Below, one piece after another: positions 11,669-22,722 of a stretch of DNA of 64,000 nt; positions within the stretch are counted from its first letter, which is position 1, and every line of letters begins with the position of its first letter. The notes under the pieces were generated by a model. That model was not told where the DNA came from, did no database searches, and saw nothing but the letters and a program-made list of their open reading frames with translations. The stretch is from Theodoxus fluviatilis (Eukaryota; Mollusca; Gastropoda; Cycloneritida; Neritidae), in the NCBI GenBank assembly GCA_034096865.1, contig JAWQFJ010001191.1:161683-225682 (forward strand). The letters are read 5' to 3'. A program made the position numbers and the translations under genes.

Positions 11669-14600
11669 GAGACCTGGCACAGCAAGACGACCTGTTAGAC
11701 CTGACACAGCAAGACAACCTGTTAGACCTGACACAGCAAGACGACATGTAGACCCGACATAGCAAGACGACCTGTTAGAGCTGGCACAGCAAGACGACCT
11801 GTTAGAGCTGGCACAGCAAGACAACCTGTTAGAGCTGGCACAGCAAGACGACCTGTTAGAGCTGGCACAGCAAGACGACCTGTTAGAGCTGACACAGCAA
11901 GACAACCTGTTAGAGCTGGCACAGCAAGACGACCTGTTAGAGCTGGCACAGCAAGACGACCTGTTAGAGCTGGCACAGCAAGACGACCTGTTAGAGCTGG
12001 CACAGCAAGACGACCTGTTTGACCTGGCACAGCAAGACGACCTGTTAGAGCTGGCACAGCAAGACGACCTGTTTGACCTGACACAGCAAGACGACCTGTT
12101 AGAGCTGGCACAGCAAGACGACCTGTTAGAGCTGGCACAGCAAGACGACCTGTTAGAGCTGGCACAGCAAGACGACCTGTTAGAGCTGGCACAGCAAGAC
12201 GACCTGTTAGAGGTGGCACAGCAAGACCACCTGTTAGAACTGGCACAGCAAGACGACCTGTTTGACCTGGCACAGCAAGAAGACCTGTTAGAGCTGGCAC
12301 AGCAAGACGACCTGTTTGACCTGGCACAGCAAGACGACCTGTTAGAGCTGGCACAGCAAGACGACCTGTTAGAGCTGACACAGCAAGACCACCTCTTAGA
12401 CCCGGCACAGCAAGACGACCTGTTAGAGCTGGCACAGCAAGACGACCTGTTAGACCTGACACAGCAAGACAACCTGTTGGAGCTGGCACAGCAAGACGAC
12501 CTGTTAGAGCTGGCACAGCAAGACGACCTGTTAGAGCTGACACAGCAAGACGACCTGTTAGAGCTGGCACAGCAAGACGACCTGTTAGAGCTGGCACAGC
12601 AAGACCACCTGTTAGACCTGGCACAGCAAGACGACCTGTTACAGCTGGCACAGCAAGACGACCTGTTAGAGCTGACACAGAAAGACGACCTGTTAGAGCT
12701 GGCACAGCAAGACGACCTGGTAAAGCTGGCACAGCAAGACGACCTGTTAGAGCTGGCACAGCAAGACGACCTGTTAGAGCTGGCACAGCAAGACGACCTG
12801 TTAGAGCTGGCACAGCAAGACGACCTGTTAGAGCTGACATAGCAAGACGACCTGTTAGAGCTGGCACAGCAAGACGACCTGTTAGAGCTGACATAGCAAG
12901 ACGACCTGTTAGAGCTGACACAGCAAGACGACCTGTTACAGCTGGCACAGCAAGACGACCTGTTAGAGCTGGCACAGCAAGACGACCTGTTAGACCTGAC
13001 ATAGCAAGACGACCTGTTAGAGCTGGCACAGCAAGACGACCTGTTAGACCTGGCACAGCAAGACGACCTGTTAGAGCTGGCACAGCAAGACGACCTGTTA
13101 GAGCTGGCACAGCAAGACGACCTGTTAGACCTGGCACAGCAAGACGACCTGTTAGAGCTGGCACAGCAAGACGACCTGTTAGAGCTGACACAGCAAGACG
13201 ACCTGTTAGACCTGGCACATCAAGACGACCTGTTAGAGCTGACACAGCAAGACCACCTGTTAGAGCTGGCACAGCAAGACGACCTGTTAGAGCTGGCACA
13301 GCAAGACGACCTGTTAGAGCTGGCACAGCAAGACGACCTGTTAGAGCTGACACAGCAAGACGACCTGTTAGAGCTGGCACAGCAAGACGACCTGTTAGAG
13401 CTGACACAGCAAGACGACCTGTTAGACCTGGCACATCAAGACGACCTGTTAGAGCTGGCACAGCAAGACGACCTGTTAGAGCTGGCACAGCAAGACGACC
13501 TGTTTGACCTGGCACAGCAAGACGACCTGTTTGACCTGGCACCAGCAAGACGACCTGTTAGAGCTGACACAGCAAGACGACCTGTTAGAGCTGGCACAGC
13601 AAGACGACCTGTTAGAGCTGGCACAGCAAGACGACCTGTTAGAGCTGACACAGCAAGACGACCTGTTTGACCTGGCACAGCAAGGCGACCTGTTAGACCC
13701 GACATAGCAAGACGACCTGTTAGACCTGACACAGCAAGACCTCCTGTTAGAGCTGGCACAGCAAGACGACCTGTTAGACCTGACACAGCAAGACCTCCTG
13801 TTAGAGCTGGCACAGCAAGACCTCCTGTTAGAGCTGACACAGCAAGACCACCTGTTAGAGATGGCACAGCAAGACGACATGTTAGACCTGACATAGCAAG
13901 ACGACCTGTTTGACCTGGCACAGCAAGACGACCTGTTAGACCCGACATAGCAAGACGACCTGTTAGACCTGACACAGCAAGACGACCTGTTAGAGCTGGC
14001 ACAGCAAGACGACCTGTTAGAGCTGGCACAGCAAGACAACTTGTTAGAGCTGGCACAGCAAGACGACCTGTTAGAGCTGGCACAGCAAGACGACCTGTTA
14101 GACCTGACACAGCAAGACGACCTGTTAGAGCTGGCACAGCAAGACGACCTGTTTGACCTGGCACAGCAAGACGACCTGTTTGACCTGGCACCAGCAAGAC
14201 AACCTGTTAGAGCTGGCACAGCAAGACCACCTGTTAGAGCTGGCACAGCAAGATGACCTGTTAGAGCTGGCACAGCAAGACAACCTGTTAGAGCTGACAC
14301 AGCAAGACGACCTGTTTGACCTGGCACCAGCAAGACGACCTGTTAGAGCTGGCACAGCAAGACCTCCTGTTAGAGCTGACACAGCAAGACGACCTGTTAG
14401 AGCTGACACAGCAAGACGACCTGTTAGAGCTGGCACAGTAAGACGACCTGTTAGAGCTGGCACAGCAAGACGACCTGTTAGAGCTGACACAGCAAGACGA
14501 CCTGTTTGACCTGGCACAGCAAGACGACCTGTTAGAGCTGGCACAGCAAGACAACCTGTTAGAGCTGACACAGCAAGACGACCTGTTAGAGCTGGCACAG

Positions 14601-15342
14601 CAAGACCTCCTGTTAGAGCTGGCACAGCAAGACAACCTGTTAGAGCTGACACAGCAAGACGACCTGTTAGAGCTGGCACAGCAAGACCTCCTGTTAGAGC
14701 TGGCACAGCAAGACAACCTGTTAGAGCTGACACAGCAAGACGACCTGTTAGAGCTGGCACAGCAAGACAACCTGTTAGAGCTGGCACAGCAAGACGACCT
14801 GTTAAAGCTGGCACAGCAAGACGATCTGTTAGAGCTGGCACAGCAAGACGACCTGTTAAAGCTGGCACAGCAAGACCTCCTGATAGAGCTGGCACAGCAA
14901 GACGACCTGTTAGACCTGACACAGCAAGACGACCTGTTAGAGCTGACACAGCAAGACGACCTGTTTGACCTGGCATAGCAAGACGACCTGTTAGACCTGA
15001 CACAGCAAGACGACCTGTTTGACCTGGCACAGCAAGACCACCTGTTAGAGCTGGCACAGCAAGACGACCTGTTAGAGCTGGCACAGCAAGACCACCTGTT
15101 AGAGCTGGCACAGCAAGACCACCTGTTAGACCTGACATAGCAAGACCACCTGTTAGACCTGGCACAGCAAGACCACCTGTTAGAGCTGGCACAGCAAGAC
15201 GACCTGTTAGAGCTGGCACAGCAAGACGACCTGTTAGAGCTGGCACAGCAAGACGACCTGTTAGAGCTGGCACAGCAAGACGACCTGTTAGAGCTGGCAC
15301 AGCAAGACGACCTGTTAGAGCTGGCACAGCAAGACGACTGTT
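11669..15342. repeat. 27-bp minisatellite in JIP1 intron, about 136 units
   Basis: The unit is GACGACCTGTTAGAGCTGGC plus ACAGCAA. It begins only about 28 bases after the donor of the previous exon. Recurrent variants are GAGCTG/GACCTG, GGCACAG/GACACAG, GACGAC/GACAAC/GACCAC/GACCTC, GTTAGA/GTTTGA, and a unit with one extra base (GGCACCAGC) near 13543, 14190 and 14328 that shifts the frame. Frames of more than 600 codons exist on the - strand, and a DDLLELAQQ-like frame on the +. They lie inside an intron and are interrupted by in-frame TAG where CATAGCA replaces CACAGCA. Confidence 0.96.
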
Positions 15343-15367
15343 GGTGAGGAGGCCTACAGCCACGGCA

Positions 15368-15680
15368 GCATCTGTGGCCGAGTGGTCAGAGTGCTTGACC
15401 TCAGTCGCTCTCGGCTGGTGGGTGCGGTGTTCGAAGCTGCGGATCCCAGGGTTACAATCTTCAGCCAGATTATTAGCTCACATAGCTTCTGGCCAGCCAG
15501 GTGTAAAACTGGGCATCTGTAAGGGCTTGGCTCGAAAACCGTTCGAAGTTAAAACTGGCCCGTTTACCCACAGCCTGGCTGCCTGCTCCCCGCGGAGGTG
15601 AGACGTGTTGAATTGATGATGACATTAGCCCGACGACCAGGGGGTAAAAGCGTGCAGGTTGAGCCCCCGTCAAGGGGTTA
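15368..15680 (+). mobile_element. probable tRNA-derived SINE
   Basis: TGTGGCCGAGTGGTCAGAGT at 15373 matches the pol III A-box region of Leu/Ser-type tRNAs. GTGTTCGAAGCTG at 15428 resembles the B box at the expected downstream spacing. The following 200 bases are unrelated to tRNA and end near CCGACGACCAGGGGGTAAAA. This head-plus-body layout is typical of invertebrate SINEs. It is not a functional tRNA gene because the acceptor and anticodon stems do not pair. The 3' boundary is uncertain, and no target duplication was identified. Confidence 0.6.
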
Positions 15681-15683
15681 AAA

Positions 15684-15915
15684 GTCGCAGTATACAATCT
15701 TGCACCTACCTTGACCTTTCCTTACCCAGAGATACGTGATACATACTGGCACCATTCTGTCGCAGTATACAACCTTGCACCTACCTTGACCTTTCCTTAC
15801 CCAGAGATACATGATTCATACTGGCACCATTCTGTCGCAGTATACAATCTTGCACCTACCTTTACCTTTCCTTACCCAGAGATACGTGATACATACTGGC
15901 ACCATTCTGTCGCAG
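15684..15915. repeat. 75-bp repeat, 3 copies
   Basis: Three direct copies start at 15684, 15759 and 15834, each beginning GTCGCAGTATACAA and ending GGCACCATTCT. A fourth start (GTCGCAG) at 15909 is followed by different sequence. Only a few substitutions separate the copies. Confidence 0.9.
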
Positions 15916-16196
15916 CCTCCCAGACCCTGCAACTGCTCTGGCGATTGATGACAAACATTGCGTTTCTAGACCAGATGCTGGAGGAGTGCGAGACATAACG
16001 CTGGGCGTGGGATGACGCTGCTGTCATGGCAACATGCACGCTGCTGTGTGGGTGTCTCTCTCGTGTGTCGGAGATGCGGAAAGCCTTTAGCACGGGGCAG
16101 TGTGTACGCGACTGGCGCCCGCTTTGATCGCTGTGGCGTGATTTATACGTATACACAGAGCCGTCGTACGGTAATTTTACCTGTGAACAAATTAAA
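15916..16196. other. JIP1 intron, unique part
   Basis: Nothing recognisable is seen between the 75-bp repeats and the LINE fragment. Confidence 0.5.
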
Positions 16197-16199
16197 ATA

Positions 16200-16480
16200 C
16201 TTCACTTCACTTCACTTCACTTGTCCCGTAGTCTGGACGACCGTTGGGGCACCACAGATGATCTGGCAACCAGCTCTCTCCATTCCTCTTGCCTCTCGGA
16301 CTGTCTCAAGGCTTCGCTGAGCCTCATCCCTGTCCACTCTGAGACGTTGTCCTCCCATCTTTTCCTTTGTCTGCCTCTCCTCCTTCCCCTTTTCATGTGC
16401 CTTGTAGCACAGTCTTGGCAAGCCCTGATGATCGTGAGACGTGCCCATACCACTTTAGTTTGTATTAAAATACTAGTGCC
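16200..16480 (-). mobile_element. 5'-truncated non-LTR retrotransposon (LINE) 3' end
   Basis: Read on the - strand, this encodes the extreme C-terminus of an endonuclease/reverse-transcriptase protein: RRRGRQRKRWEDNVSEWTGM, a Leu-Ser-Glu-Ala helix, then EEWRELV and SSVVPQRSSRLRDK. The motif GRRRGRQ.KRW.DN..EWT is common at the ends of such invertebrate LINE proteins. The stop is followed by (TGAAG)n, a microsatellite tail expected of a LINE that does not end in poly-A. The upstream reading frame (YGHVS.SSGLAKTV-like) is in another frame, so the copy is frameshifted and dead. Confidence 0.8.
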
Positions 16481-16566
16481 TACTAAAGCTCTCACCCGAA
16501 TCCACTACCATGAATACCCGCCAAGCAAATGGCCACGTGATCCTCACGTGCAATGTCTGCCTGCAG

Positions 16567-16671
16567 GTGGCGCTGCAGCGGAAGGCCACCATGAGCAAGG
16601 TGCCGCCCCCCCCGTGCACGCTGGAGATCAACCAGTACGGAATCCGCATGATGGACCGCTCCAGGGACGGC
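16567..16671 (+). CDS. MAPK8IP1: JIP1-like scaffold, PTB domain exon
   Basis: This 105-bp (35-codon) exon is phase 0 at both ends, between TGCCTGCAG and GTATGT. It encodes VALQRKATMSKVPPPPCTLE followed by INQYGIRMMDRSRDG. It aligns with the JIP1 PTB segment in which a basic helix end (IATTRR-type) is followed by PPSSCVLEIS..G..I, so the Pro run and the C.LEI..YGI.M strand are recognisable. The run of Pro codons is encoded by a C-rich stretch. An internal CTGCAG at 16575-16580 could act as an alternative acceptor but would not preserve phase (14 bases). Confidence 0.92.
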
Positions 16672-16715
16672 GTATGTGACTCTGATGTGCTTTTGTCCAC
16701 TGCAGTAAGTCCGCC

Positions 16716-17112
16716 TGCACCCGCAGCTCGCTTCCTCCCTCCTGACCCCCCTCTCCCCCCCCCTCCCCCTCTCCCCCCTCTCTCTCCTGACCCCTCTCTC
16801 TCTCCCTCTCTCCCCCTCGCTCCCCCTCTCCGGCCCCCTCTCCCCCCTCTCCCCCTCTCCCCCTCGCTCCCCTGACTCCCCTCTCTCGCCTCTCTCCCCG
16901 TCTCCCTCTCTCTCTCCCCTGACCCCCCTCTCCCCCTTTCCCCCTTTCCCTCTTTCTCCCTTTCCCCTGACCTCTCTCTCCTGACCCCCCTCTCCCCTGA
17001 CCCCTCTCTCCCCTGACCCCCTCTCCCCTGACCCCCCTCTCCCCTGGCCCTCCTCTCCACTGACCCTCCTCTCTCTTGACCCCCTCAATCCTGACCCCCC
17101 CCCCCCCACCCC
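16716..17112. repeat. C/T-rich low-complexity tract (CCCCTCTC / CTGACCCC)
   Basis: About 400 bases of almost pure pyrimidine on the + strand, built from CCCCTCTC, CTCTCC and CCTGACCCC blocks. The tract starts about 45 bases after the donor of the previous exon. The open frames it creates on the - strand (Gly/Arg/Glu-rich) are compositional artefacts. Confidence 0.9.
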
Positions 17113-17157
17113 CGTCTGACACTCGCCTTTGGAGGCCTGGCCAGCACGAGGAAGATG

Positions 17158-18400
17158 GAGCCACCTGAGCAGTGGCGGTGTACATGTCAACACCCTGAAC
17201 ACTCATTCACTCTGTGCCAGCGTGTGAGGAAATGCAGTGGCGGTGTACATGTCAACACCCTGAAGTACTCATTCACTCTGTGCCAGCGTGTGAGGAAATG
17301 CAGTGGCGGTGTACATGTCAACACCCTGAAGTACTCATTCACTCTGTGCCAGCGTGTGAGGAAATGCAGTGGCGGTGTACATGTCAACACCCTGAAGTAC
17401 TCATTCACTCTGTGCCAGCGTGTGAGGAAATGCAGTGGCGGTGTACATGTCAACACCCTGAAGTACTCATTCACTCTGTGCCAGCGTGTGAGGAAATGCA
17501 GTGGCGGTGTACATGTCAACACCCTGAAGTACTCATTCACTCTGTGCCAGTGTGTGTGGAAATGCAGTGGCGGTGTACATGTCAACACCCTGAACACTCA
17601 TTCACTCTGTGCCAGTGTGTGAGGAAATGCAGTGGCGGTGTACATGTCAACACCCTGAAGTACTCATTCACTCTGTGCCAGTGTGTGTGGAAATGCAGTG
17701 GCGGTGTACATGTCAACACCCTGAACACTCATTCACTCTGTGCCAGTGTGTGAGGAAATGCAGTGGCGGTGTACATGTCAACACCCTGAACACTCATTCA
17801 CTCTGTGCCAGCGTGTGAGGAAATGCAGTGGCGGTGTACATGTCAACACCCTGAACACTCATTCACCCGGTGCCAGCGTGTGAGGAAATGCAGTGGCGGT
17901 GTACATGTCAACACCCTGAACACTCATTCACTCTGTGCCAGCGTGTGAGGAAATGCAGTGGCGGTGTACATGTCAACACCCTGAAGTACTCATTCACTCT
18001 GTGCCAGCGTGTGAGGAAATGCAGTGGCGGTGTACATGTCAACACCCTGAACACTCATTCACTCTGTGCCAGCGTGTGAGGAAATGCAGTGGCGGTGTAC
18101 ATGTCAACACCCTGAACACTCATTCACTCTGTGCCAGCGTGTGAGGAAATGCAGTGGCGGTGTACATGTCAACACCCTGAACACTCATTCACTCTGTGCC
18201 AGCGTGTGAGGAAATGCAGTGGCGGTGTACATGTCAACACCCTGAACACTCATTCACTCTGTACCAGCGTGTGAGGAAATGCAGTGGCGGTGTACATGTC
18301 AACACCCTGAAGTACTCATTCACTCTGTGCCAGCGTGTGAGGAAATGCAGTGGCGGTGTACATGTCAACACCCTGAAGTAGTCATTCACTCTGTGCCAGC
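17158..18400. repeat. 65/66-bp minisatellite in JIP1 intron, about 19 units
   Basis: The unit begins GAGGAAATGCAGTGGCGGTG and ends CACTCTGTGCCAGCGTGT. Two alleles of the middle, GAACACTC (65 bp) and GAAGTACTC (66 bp), alternate irregularly. The one-base difference breaks any common frame. Confidence 0.96.
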
Positions 18401-18409
18401 GTGTGCATT

Positions 18410-18530
18410 CGTGCGCGCACGCACGCACACACACACATACACAAACACACATACACACACGTGCACCTACACGCACATACACGCACAAACACGCACGCAT
18501 GCACACACACACGCACTTGCACACACACAG
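18410..18530. repeat. CA-rich microsatellite
   Basis: An interrupted (CA)n/(CGCA)n tract directly continues from the end of the 65-bp array. Confidence 0.9.
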
Positions 18531-18644
18531 GAATATTCATCACAACCAATCAACACTATTCCTACGCCATTACGAGGGCATTAGAGACCAGTGTTGTGAG
18601 AACAGGAATTTTACATGCAACACCCAACTCCATCCCCCATGCCT

Positions 18645-18745
18645 CCTCCCACCCCACCCCTTCCCACCCCACCCCACCCCTCCCCACCCCACCCCTCCCC
18701 ACCCCATCCCACCCCTCCCCACCCCACCCCACCCCACCCCACCCC
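18645..18745. repeat. CCCCACCCCT low-complexity tract
   Basis: C-rich blocks of CCCCACCCCTCC. The G-rich complement has several runs of four Gs and could form quadruplex structure. Confidence 0.85.
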
Positions 18746-18801
18746 AGTCCCTGCCTTGTCCTTCCTGCAGTTGCTTTTCTTTGGTTGCCACGCTGCCACG
18801 T

Positions 18802-19060
18802 AGCCCTGGCATGGTGCCATTTCATCATGCATATGCATCGTTACTGATTTAGCTTCGTATCAAGCCCTGGCATGGTGCCATTTCATCATGCATATATGCA
18901 TCGTTACTGATTTAGCTTCGTATCAAGCCCTGGCATGGTGCCACTCACTCGTGCATATGCATCGTTACTGATTTAGTTTCGTATCAAGCCCTGGCATGGT
19001 GCCGCTCACTCGTGCATATGCATCGTTACTGATTTAGTTTCGTATCAAGCCCTGGCATGC
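18802..19060. repeat. about 60-bp repeat, 4 copies plus a partial
   Basis: Copies begin AAGCCCTGGCATGGTGCC and contain TGCATATGCATCGTTACTGA followed by TTTAG(C/T)TTCGTATC. The fifth copy breaks off after CCCTGGCATG. Confidence 0.9.
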
Positions 19061-19690
19061 TTTGGTTATTTTTTGCAAGTTCACCGCCAGTGGAACAGTT
19101 AATTTCATTCCTCACCAATTCCCGCGTTGTTGGTGAGTGCTTCCCAGTCATGCAAATAACTGGCTGACCAAGTAATTAACTTGCATCGGTGCTTGAAGTT
19201 AACGTGACACAGTATTTCTAGCTGTTTCCACTGTGTAAGAGTGTTTGAATTTTGGTTGCTCGATCCCCGCAACTGTTTGCACGAGATCTGCGTGGCTGGC
19301 TGGCTGGCTGGCTGGCTTGGTACAGTTATGCAGAGTAGGCCTACTTAAGGAAAGAGGGCAGTGCTTACATGAAGTATTTGACTGCAAATTGTATAAATGC
19401 TGCTTTCACATCCAAGTTTCTGTCTGTTACCAAACGTTATGCGTAACTATGCTCCAGTTAATACTTATGAAAGACCCATTCGCATGAATATACATTTATC
19501 CTTTTTTTAATTTTTAAAAAGCCAGACCGACGACATGGTTTGATGAGCCTGTATCATATAGTGGTTGCCTGAACTCTGGACGAGGGACAAGGTCGAGGCA
19601 GGCAGCCATGCGGTGCAGACAGAAAGGGTCATCCCCTTCCACGCCACTCCTCTGTGTGTGAAACTGACACTGAGAACTGATCTGTTACAG
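19061..19690 (+). other. JIP1 intron, unique part
   Basis: Unremarkable intron sequence with a short GGCT run (19290-19317). It ends at the acceptor GATCTGTTACAG. Confidence 0.5.
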
Positions 19691-19767
19691 CACGAAAGCG
19701 ACAAGTTTTCTCACTTCTTCGCTCTGAGGAACATCTCGTTCTGTGGATCCCACCCGAGAAACAACAG
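19691..19767 (+). CDS. MAPK8IP1: JIP1-like scaffold, PTB domain exon (HFFALRNISFCG)
   Basis: A 77-bp exon that enters in phase 0 and leaves in phase 2 (AACAACAG|GTACGG). It encodes HESDKFSHFFALRNISFCGS followed by HPRNN and the first two bases of an Arg codon. CSHFF.L.NISFCG.HP.NN is one of the most conserved blocks of the JIP1 PTB domain, so the assignment is strong. The donor context CAG|GTACGG resembles the GTACTT that starts the next exon and every unit of the following array. Confidence 0.96.
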
Positions 19768-19976
19768 GTACGGCATCGCGTCTGTCTTGTGTGATTGACA
19801 CGCCGAGCTCCTCCACATGGTGTGTCTTTCAAATTGCATTTAGGCTCGTTGGTATCCTTAAACTCTGATCAGTAAGAGTTTGAATGTTGTTGTTATTTTG
19901 TGTAATAGGTACGTGAAAGAAAGGAACTAGAACGACAGATGATGACTTATTTATGCTCAGACAGCATTCCAATGTT

Positions 19977-21794
19977 TTGCAGTGAGCCATGTACAACTCT
20001 TTCTCCTCTGCTTTCCAGGTACTTTTGCAGTGAGCCATGTACACCTGTGTCTCCTCTGCTTTCCAGGTACTTCGGCAGTGAGCCATGTACACCTGTGTCT
20101 CCTCTGCTTTCCAGCTACTTTTGCAGTGAGCCATGTACACCTGTGTCTCCTCTGCTTTCCAGGTACTTTTGCAGTGAGCCATGTACACCTGTGTCTCCTC
20201 TGCTTTCCAGGTACTTCGGCAGTGAGCCATGTACAACTGTTTCTCCTCTGCTTTCCAGGTACTTCGGCAGTGAGCCATGTACACCTGTTTCTCCTCTGCT
20301 TTCCAGGTACTTTTGCAGTGAGCCATGTACACCTGTGTCTCCTCTGCTTTCCAGGTACTTCGGCAGTGAGCCATGTACACCTGTTTCTCCTCTGCTTTCC
20401 AGGTACTTTTGCAGTGAGCCATGTACACCTGTGTCTCCTCTGCTTTCCAGGTACTTCGGCAGTGAGCCATGTACAACTGTTTCTCCTCTGCTTTCCAGGT
20501 ACTTCGGCAGTGAGCCATGTACACCTGTGTCTCCTCTGCTTTCCAGGTACTTTTGCAGTGAGCCATGTACACCTGTGTCTCCTCTGCTTTCCAGGTACTT
20601 TTGCAGTGAGCCATGTACACCTGTTTCTCCTCTGCTTTCCAGGTACTTTTGCAGTGAGCCATGTACACCTGTGTCTCCTCTGCTTTCCAGGTACTTTTGC
20701 AGTGAGCCATGTACACCTGTTTCTCCTCTGCTTTCCAGGTACTTCGGCAGTGAGCCATGTACACCTGTGTCTCCTCTGCTTTCCAGGTACTTCGGCAGTG
20801 AGCCATGTACACCTGTGTCTCCTCTGCTTTCCAGGTACTTTTGCAGTGAGCCATGTACACCTGTGTCTCCTCTGCTTTCCAGGTACTTTTGCAGTGAGCC
20901 ATGTACACCTGTGTCTCCTCTGCTTTCCAGGTACTTCGGCAGTGAGCCATGTACACCTGTTTCTCCTCTGCTTTCCAGGTACTTTTGCAGTGAGCCATGT
21001 ACACCTGTGTCTCCTCTGCTTTCCAGGTACTTTTGCAGTGAGCCATGTACACCTGTGTCTCCTCTGCTTTCCAGGTACTTTTGCAGTGAGCCATGTACAC
21101 CTGTGTCTCCTCTGCTTTCCAGGTACTTTTGCAGTGAGCCATGTACACCTGTTTCTCCTCTGCTTTCCAGGTACTTTTGCAGTGAGCCATGTACACCTGT
21201 GTCTCCTCTGCTTTCCAGGTACTTTTGCAGTGAGCCATGTACACCTGTGTCTCCTCTGCTTTCCAGGTACTTCGGCAGTGAGCCATGTACACCTGTGTCT
21301 CCTCTGCTTTCCAGGTACTTCGGCAGTGAGCCATGTACACCTGTTTCTCCTCTGCTTTCCAGGTACTTTTGCAGTGAGCCATGTACACCTGTGTCTCCTC
21401 TGCTTTCCAGGTACTTTTGCAGTGAGCCATGTACACCTGTGTCTCCTCTGCTTTCCAGGTACTTCGGCAGTGAGCCATGTACACCTGTGTCTCCTCTGCT
21501 TTCCAGGTACTTTTGCAGTGAGCCATGTACACCTGTGTCTCCTCTGCTTTCCAGGTACTTTTGCAGTGAGCCATGTACACCTGTGTCTCCTCTGCTTTCC
21601 AGGTACTTCTGCAGTGAGCCATGTACACCTGTGTCTCCTCTGCTTTCCAGGTACTTCGGCAGTGAGCCATGTACACCTGTGTCTCCTCTGCTTTCCAGCT
21701 ACTTTTGCAGTGAGCCATGTACACCTGTGTCTCCTCTGCTTTCCAGGTACTTCGGCAGTGAGCCATGTACACCTGTGTCTCCTCTGCTTTCCAG
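19977..21794 (+). repeat. 48-bp array of 3' splice sites, 38 acceptors
   Basis: The unit ends TCTCCTCTGCTTTCCAG and begins GTACTT(C/T)(G/T)GCAGTGAGCC. It therefore contains the acceptor of the next JIP1 exon plus the first nine or ten bases of that exon. TTTCCAG ends at 20018 in the first copy and at 21794, the true exon boundary, in the last. The 1776-base span is exactly 37 x 48, so no unit has gained or lost a base. Variants are limited to TTTTGC/TTCGGC/TTCTGC, CACCTGT/CAACTGT, GTGTCT/GTTTCT, and CCAGCTAC instead of CCAGGTAC near 20115 and 21699. The frame of the next exon runs through all units without a stop (YFGSEPCTPVSPLLSR). Confidence 0.97.
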
Positions 21795-21893
21795 GTACTT
21801 CGGCTTCATCACCAAGCACCCGTCAGACAGGCGTTTCGCGTGCCACGTTTTCCTGGGGGAGAAGTCCACGCAGTCTGTCACGGACTCCCTGGC
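21795..21893 (+). CDS. MAPK8IP1: JIP1-like scaffold, PTB domain exon (YFGFITKHP)
   Basis: A 99-bp exon whose first base completes the Arg codon begun in the previous exon. It encodes YFGFITKHPSDRRFACHVFL followed by GEKSTQSVTDSL, ending in phase 2 before GTGAGT. YFGFITKHP.D.RFACHVF is almost identical to vertebrate JIP1. The start chosen is the last TTTCCAG, because sequence after it matches the family and sequence before it is the 48-bp array. Any of the 37 upstream acceptors would also keep the frame, adding 16 residues per unit just before the YFGFIT strand. Confidence 0.96.
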
Positions 21894-21897
21894 GTGA

Positions 21898-22722
21898 GTG
21901 TCCACACCGCCATGTCGTGTCCACACCGCCATGTCGTGTCCACACCGCCATGTCGTGTCCACACCGCCATGTTGTGTCCACACCGCCATGTCGTGTCCAC
22001 ACCGCCATGTTGTGTCCACACCGCCATGTCGTGTCCACACCGCCATGTTGTGTCCACACCGCCATGTCGTGTCCACACCGCCATGTCGTGTCCACACCGC
22101 CATGTTGTGTCCATATCGCCATGTCGTGTCCACACCGCCATGTCGTGTCCACACCGCCATGTCGTGTCCCCACCGCCATGTCGTGTCCACACCGCCATGT
22201 CGTGTCCACACCGCCATGTCGTGTCCATACCGCCATGTCATGTCCACACCGCCATGTTGTGTCCATATCGCCATGTCGTGTCCTCACCGCCATGTCGTGT
22301 CCACACCGCCATGTCGTGTCCACACCGCCATGTCGTGTCCACACCGCCATGTCGTGTCCACACCGCCATGTCGTGTCCACACCGCCATGTCGTGTCCATA
22401 CCGCCATGTCATGTCCACACCGCCATGTTGTGTCCATATCGCCATGTCGTGTCCACACCGCCATGTCGTGTCCACACCGCCATGTCGTGTCCACACCGCC
22501 ATGTCGTGTCCACACCGCCATGTCGTGTCCACACCGCCATGTTGTGTCCACACCGCCATGTCGTGTCCACACCGCCATGTTGTGTCCACACCGCCATGTC
22601 GTGTCCACACCGCCATGTCGTGTCCACACCGCCATGTTGTGTCCACACCGCCATGTCGTGTCCACACCGCCATGTCGTGTGCACACCGCCATGTCGTGTC
22701 CACACCGCCATGTCGTGTCCAA
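21898..22722. repeat. 19-bp minisatellite starting inside a splice donor, about 43 units
   Basis: The unit is GTGTCCACACCGCCATGTC. The first copy begins four bases into the intron (GTGA|GTGTCC), so the array directly abuts the JIP1 donor. Variants are TGTCG/TGTTG, CACACC/CATATC/CATACC and GTCC/GTCCC. Several frames are open for hundreds of codons but have no conservation. Confidence 0.96.

Noticed and set aside
11663..15363. ORFs of 250-608 codons (LTGRLAVPA, NRSSCCASS or DDLLELAQQ repeats)
   Set aside because: They lie inside a JIP1 intron, are purely repeat-encoded, and frameshifted units and CATAG variants interrupt them.
15368..15445. Functional tRNA-Leu or tRNA-Ser gene
   Set aside because: A-box and B-box-like motifs are present, but no acceptor or anticodon stem pairing is seen and the sequence continues into a SINE-like body.
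16473..17206. Gly/Arg/Glu-rich ORFs on the - strand
   Set aside because: Artefact of the C/T low-complexity tract. They overlap JIP1 exon 4 antisense.
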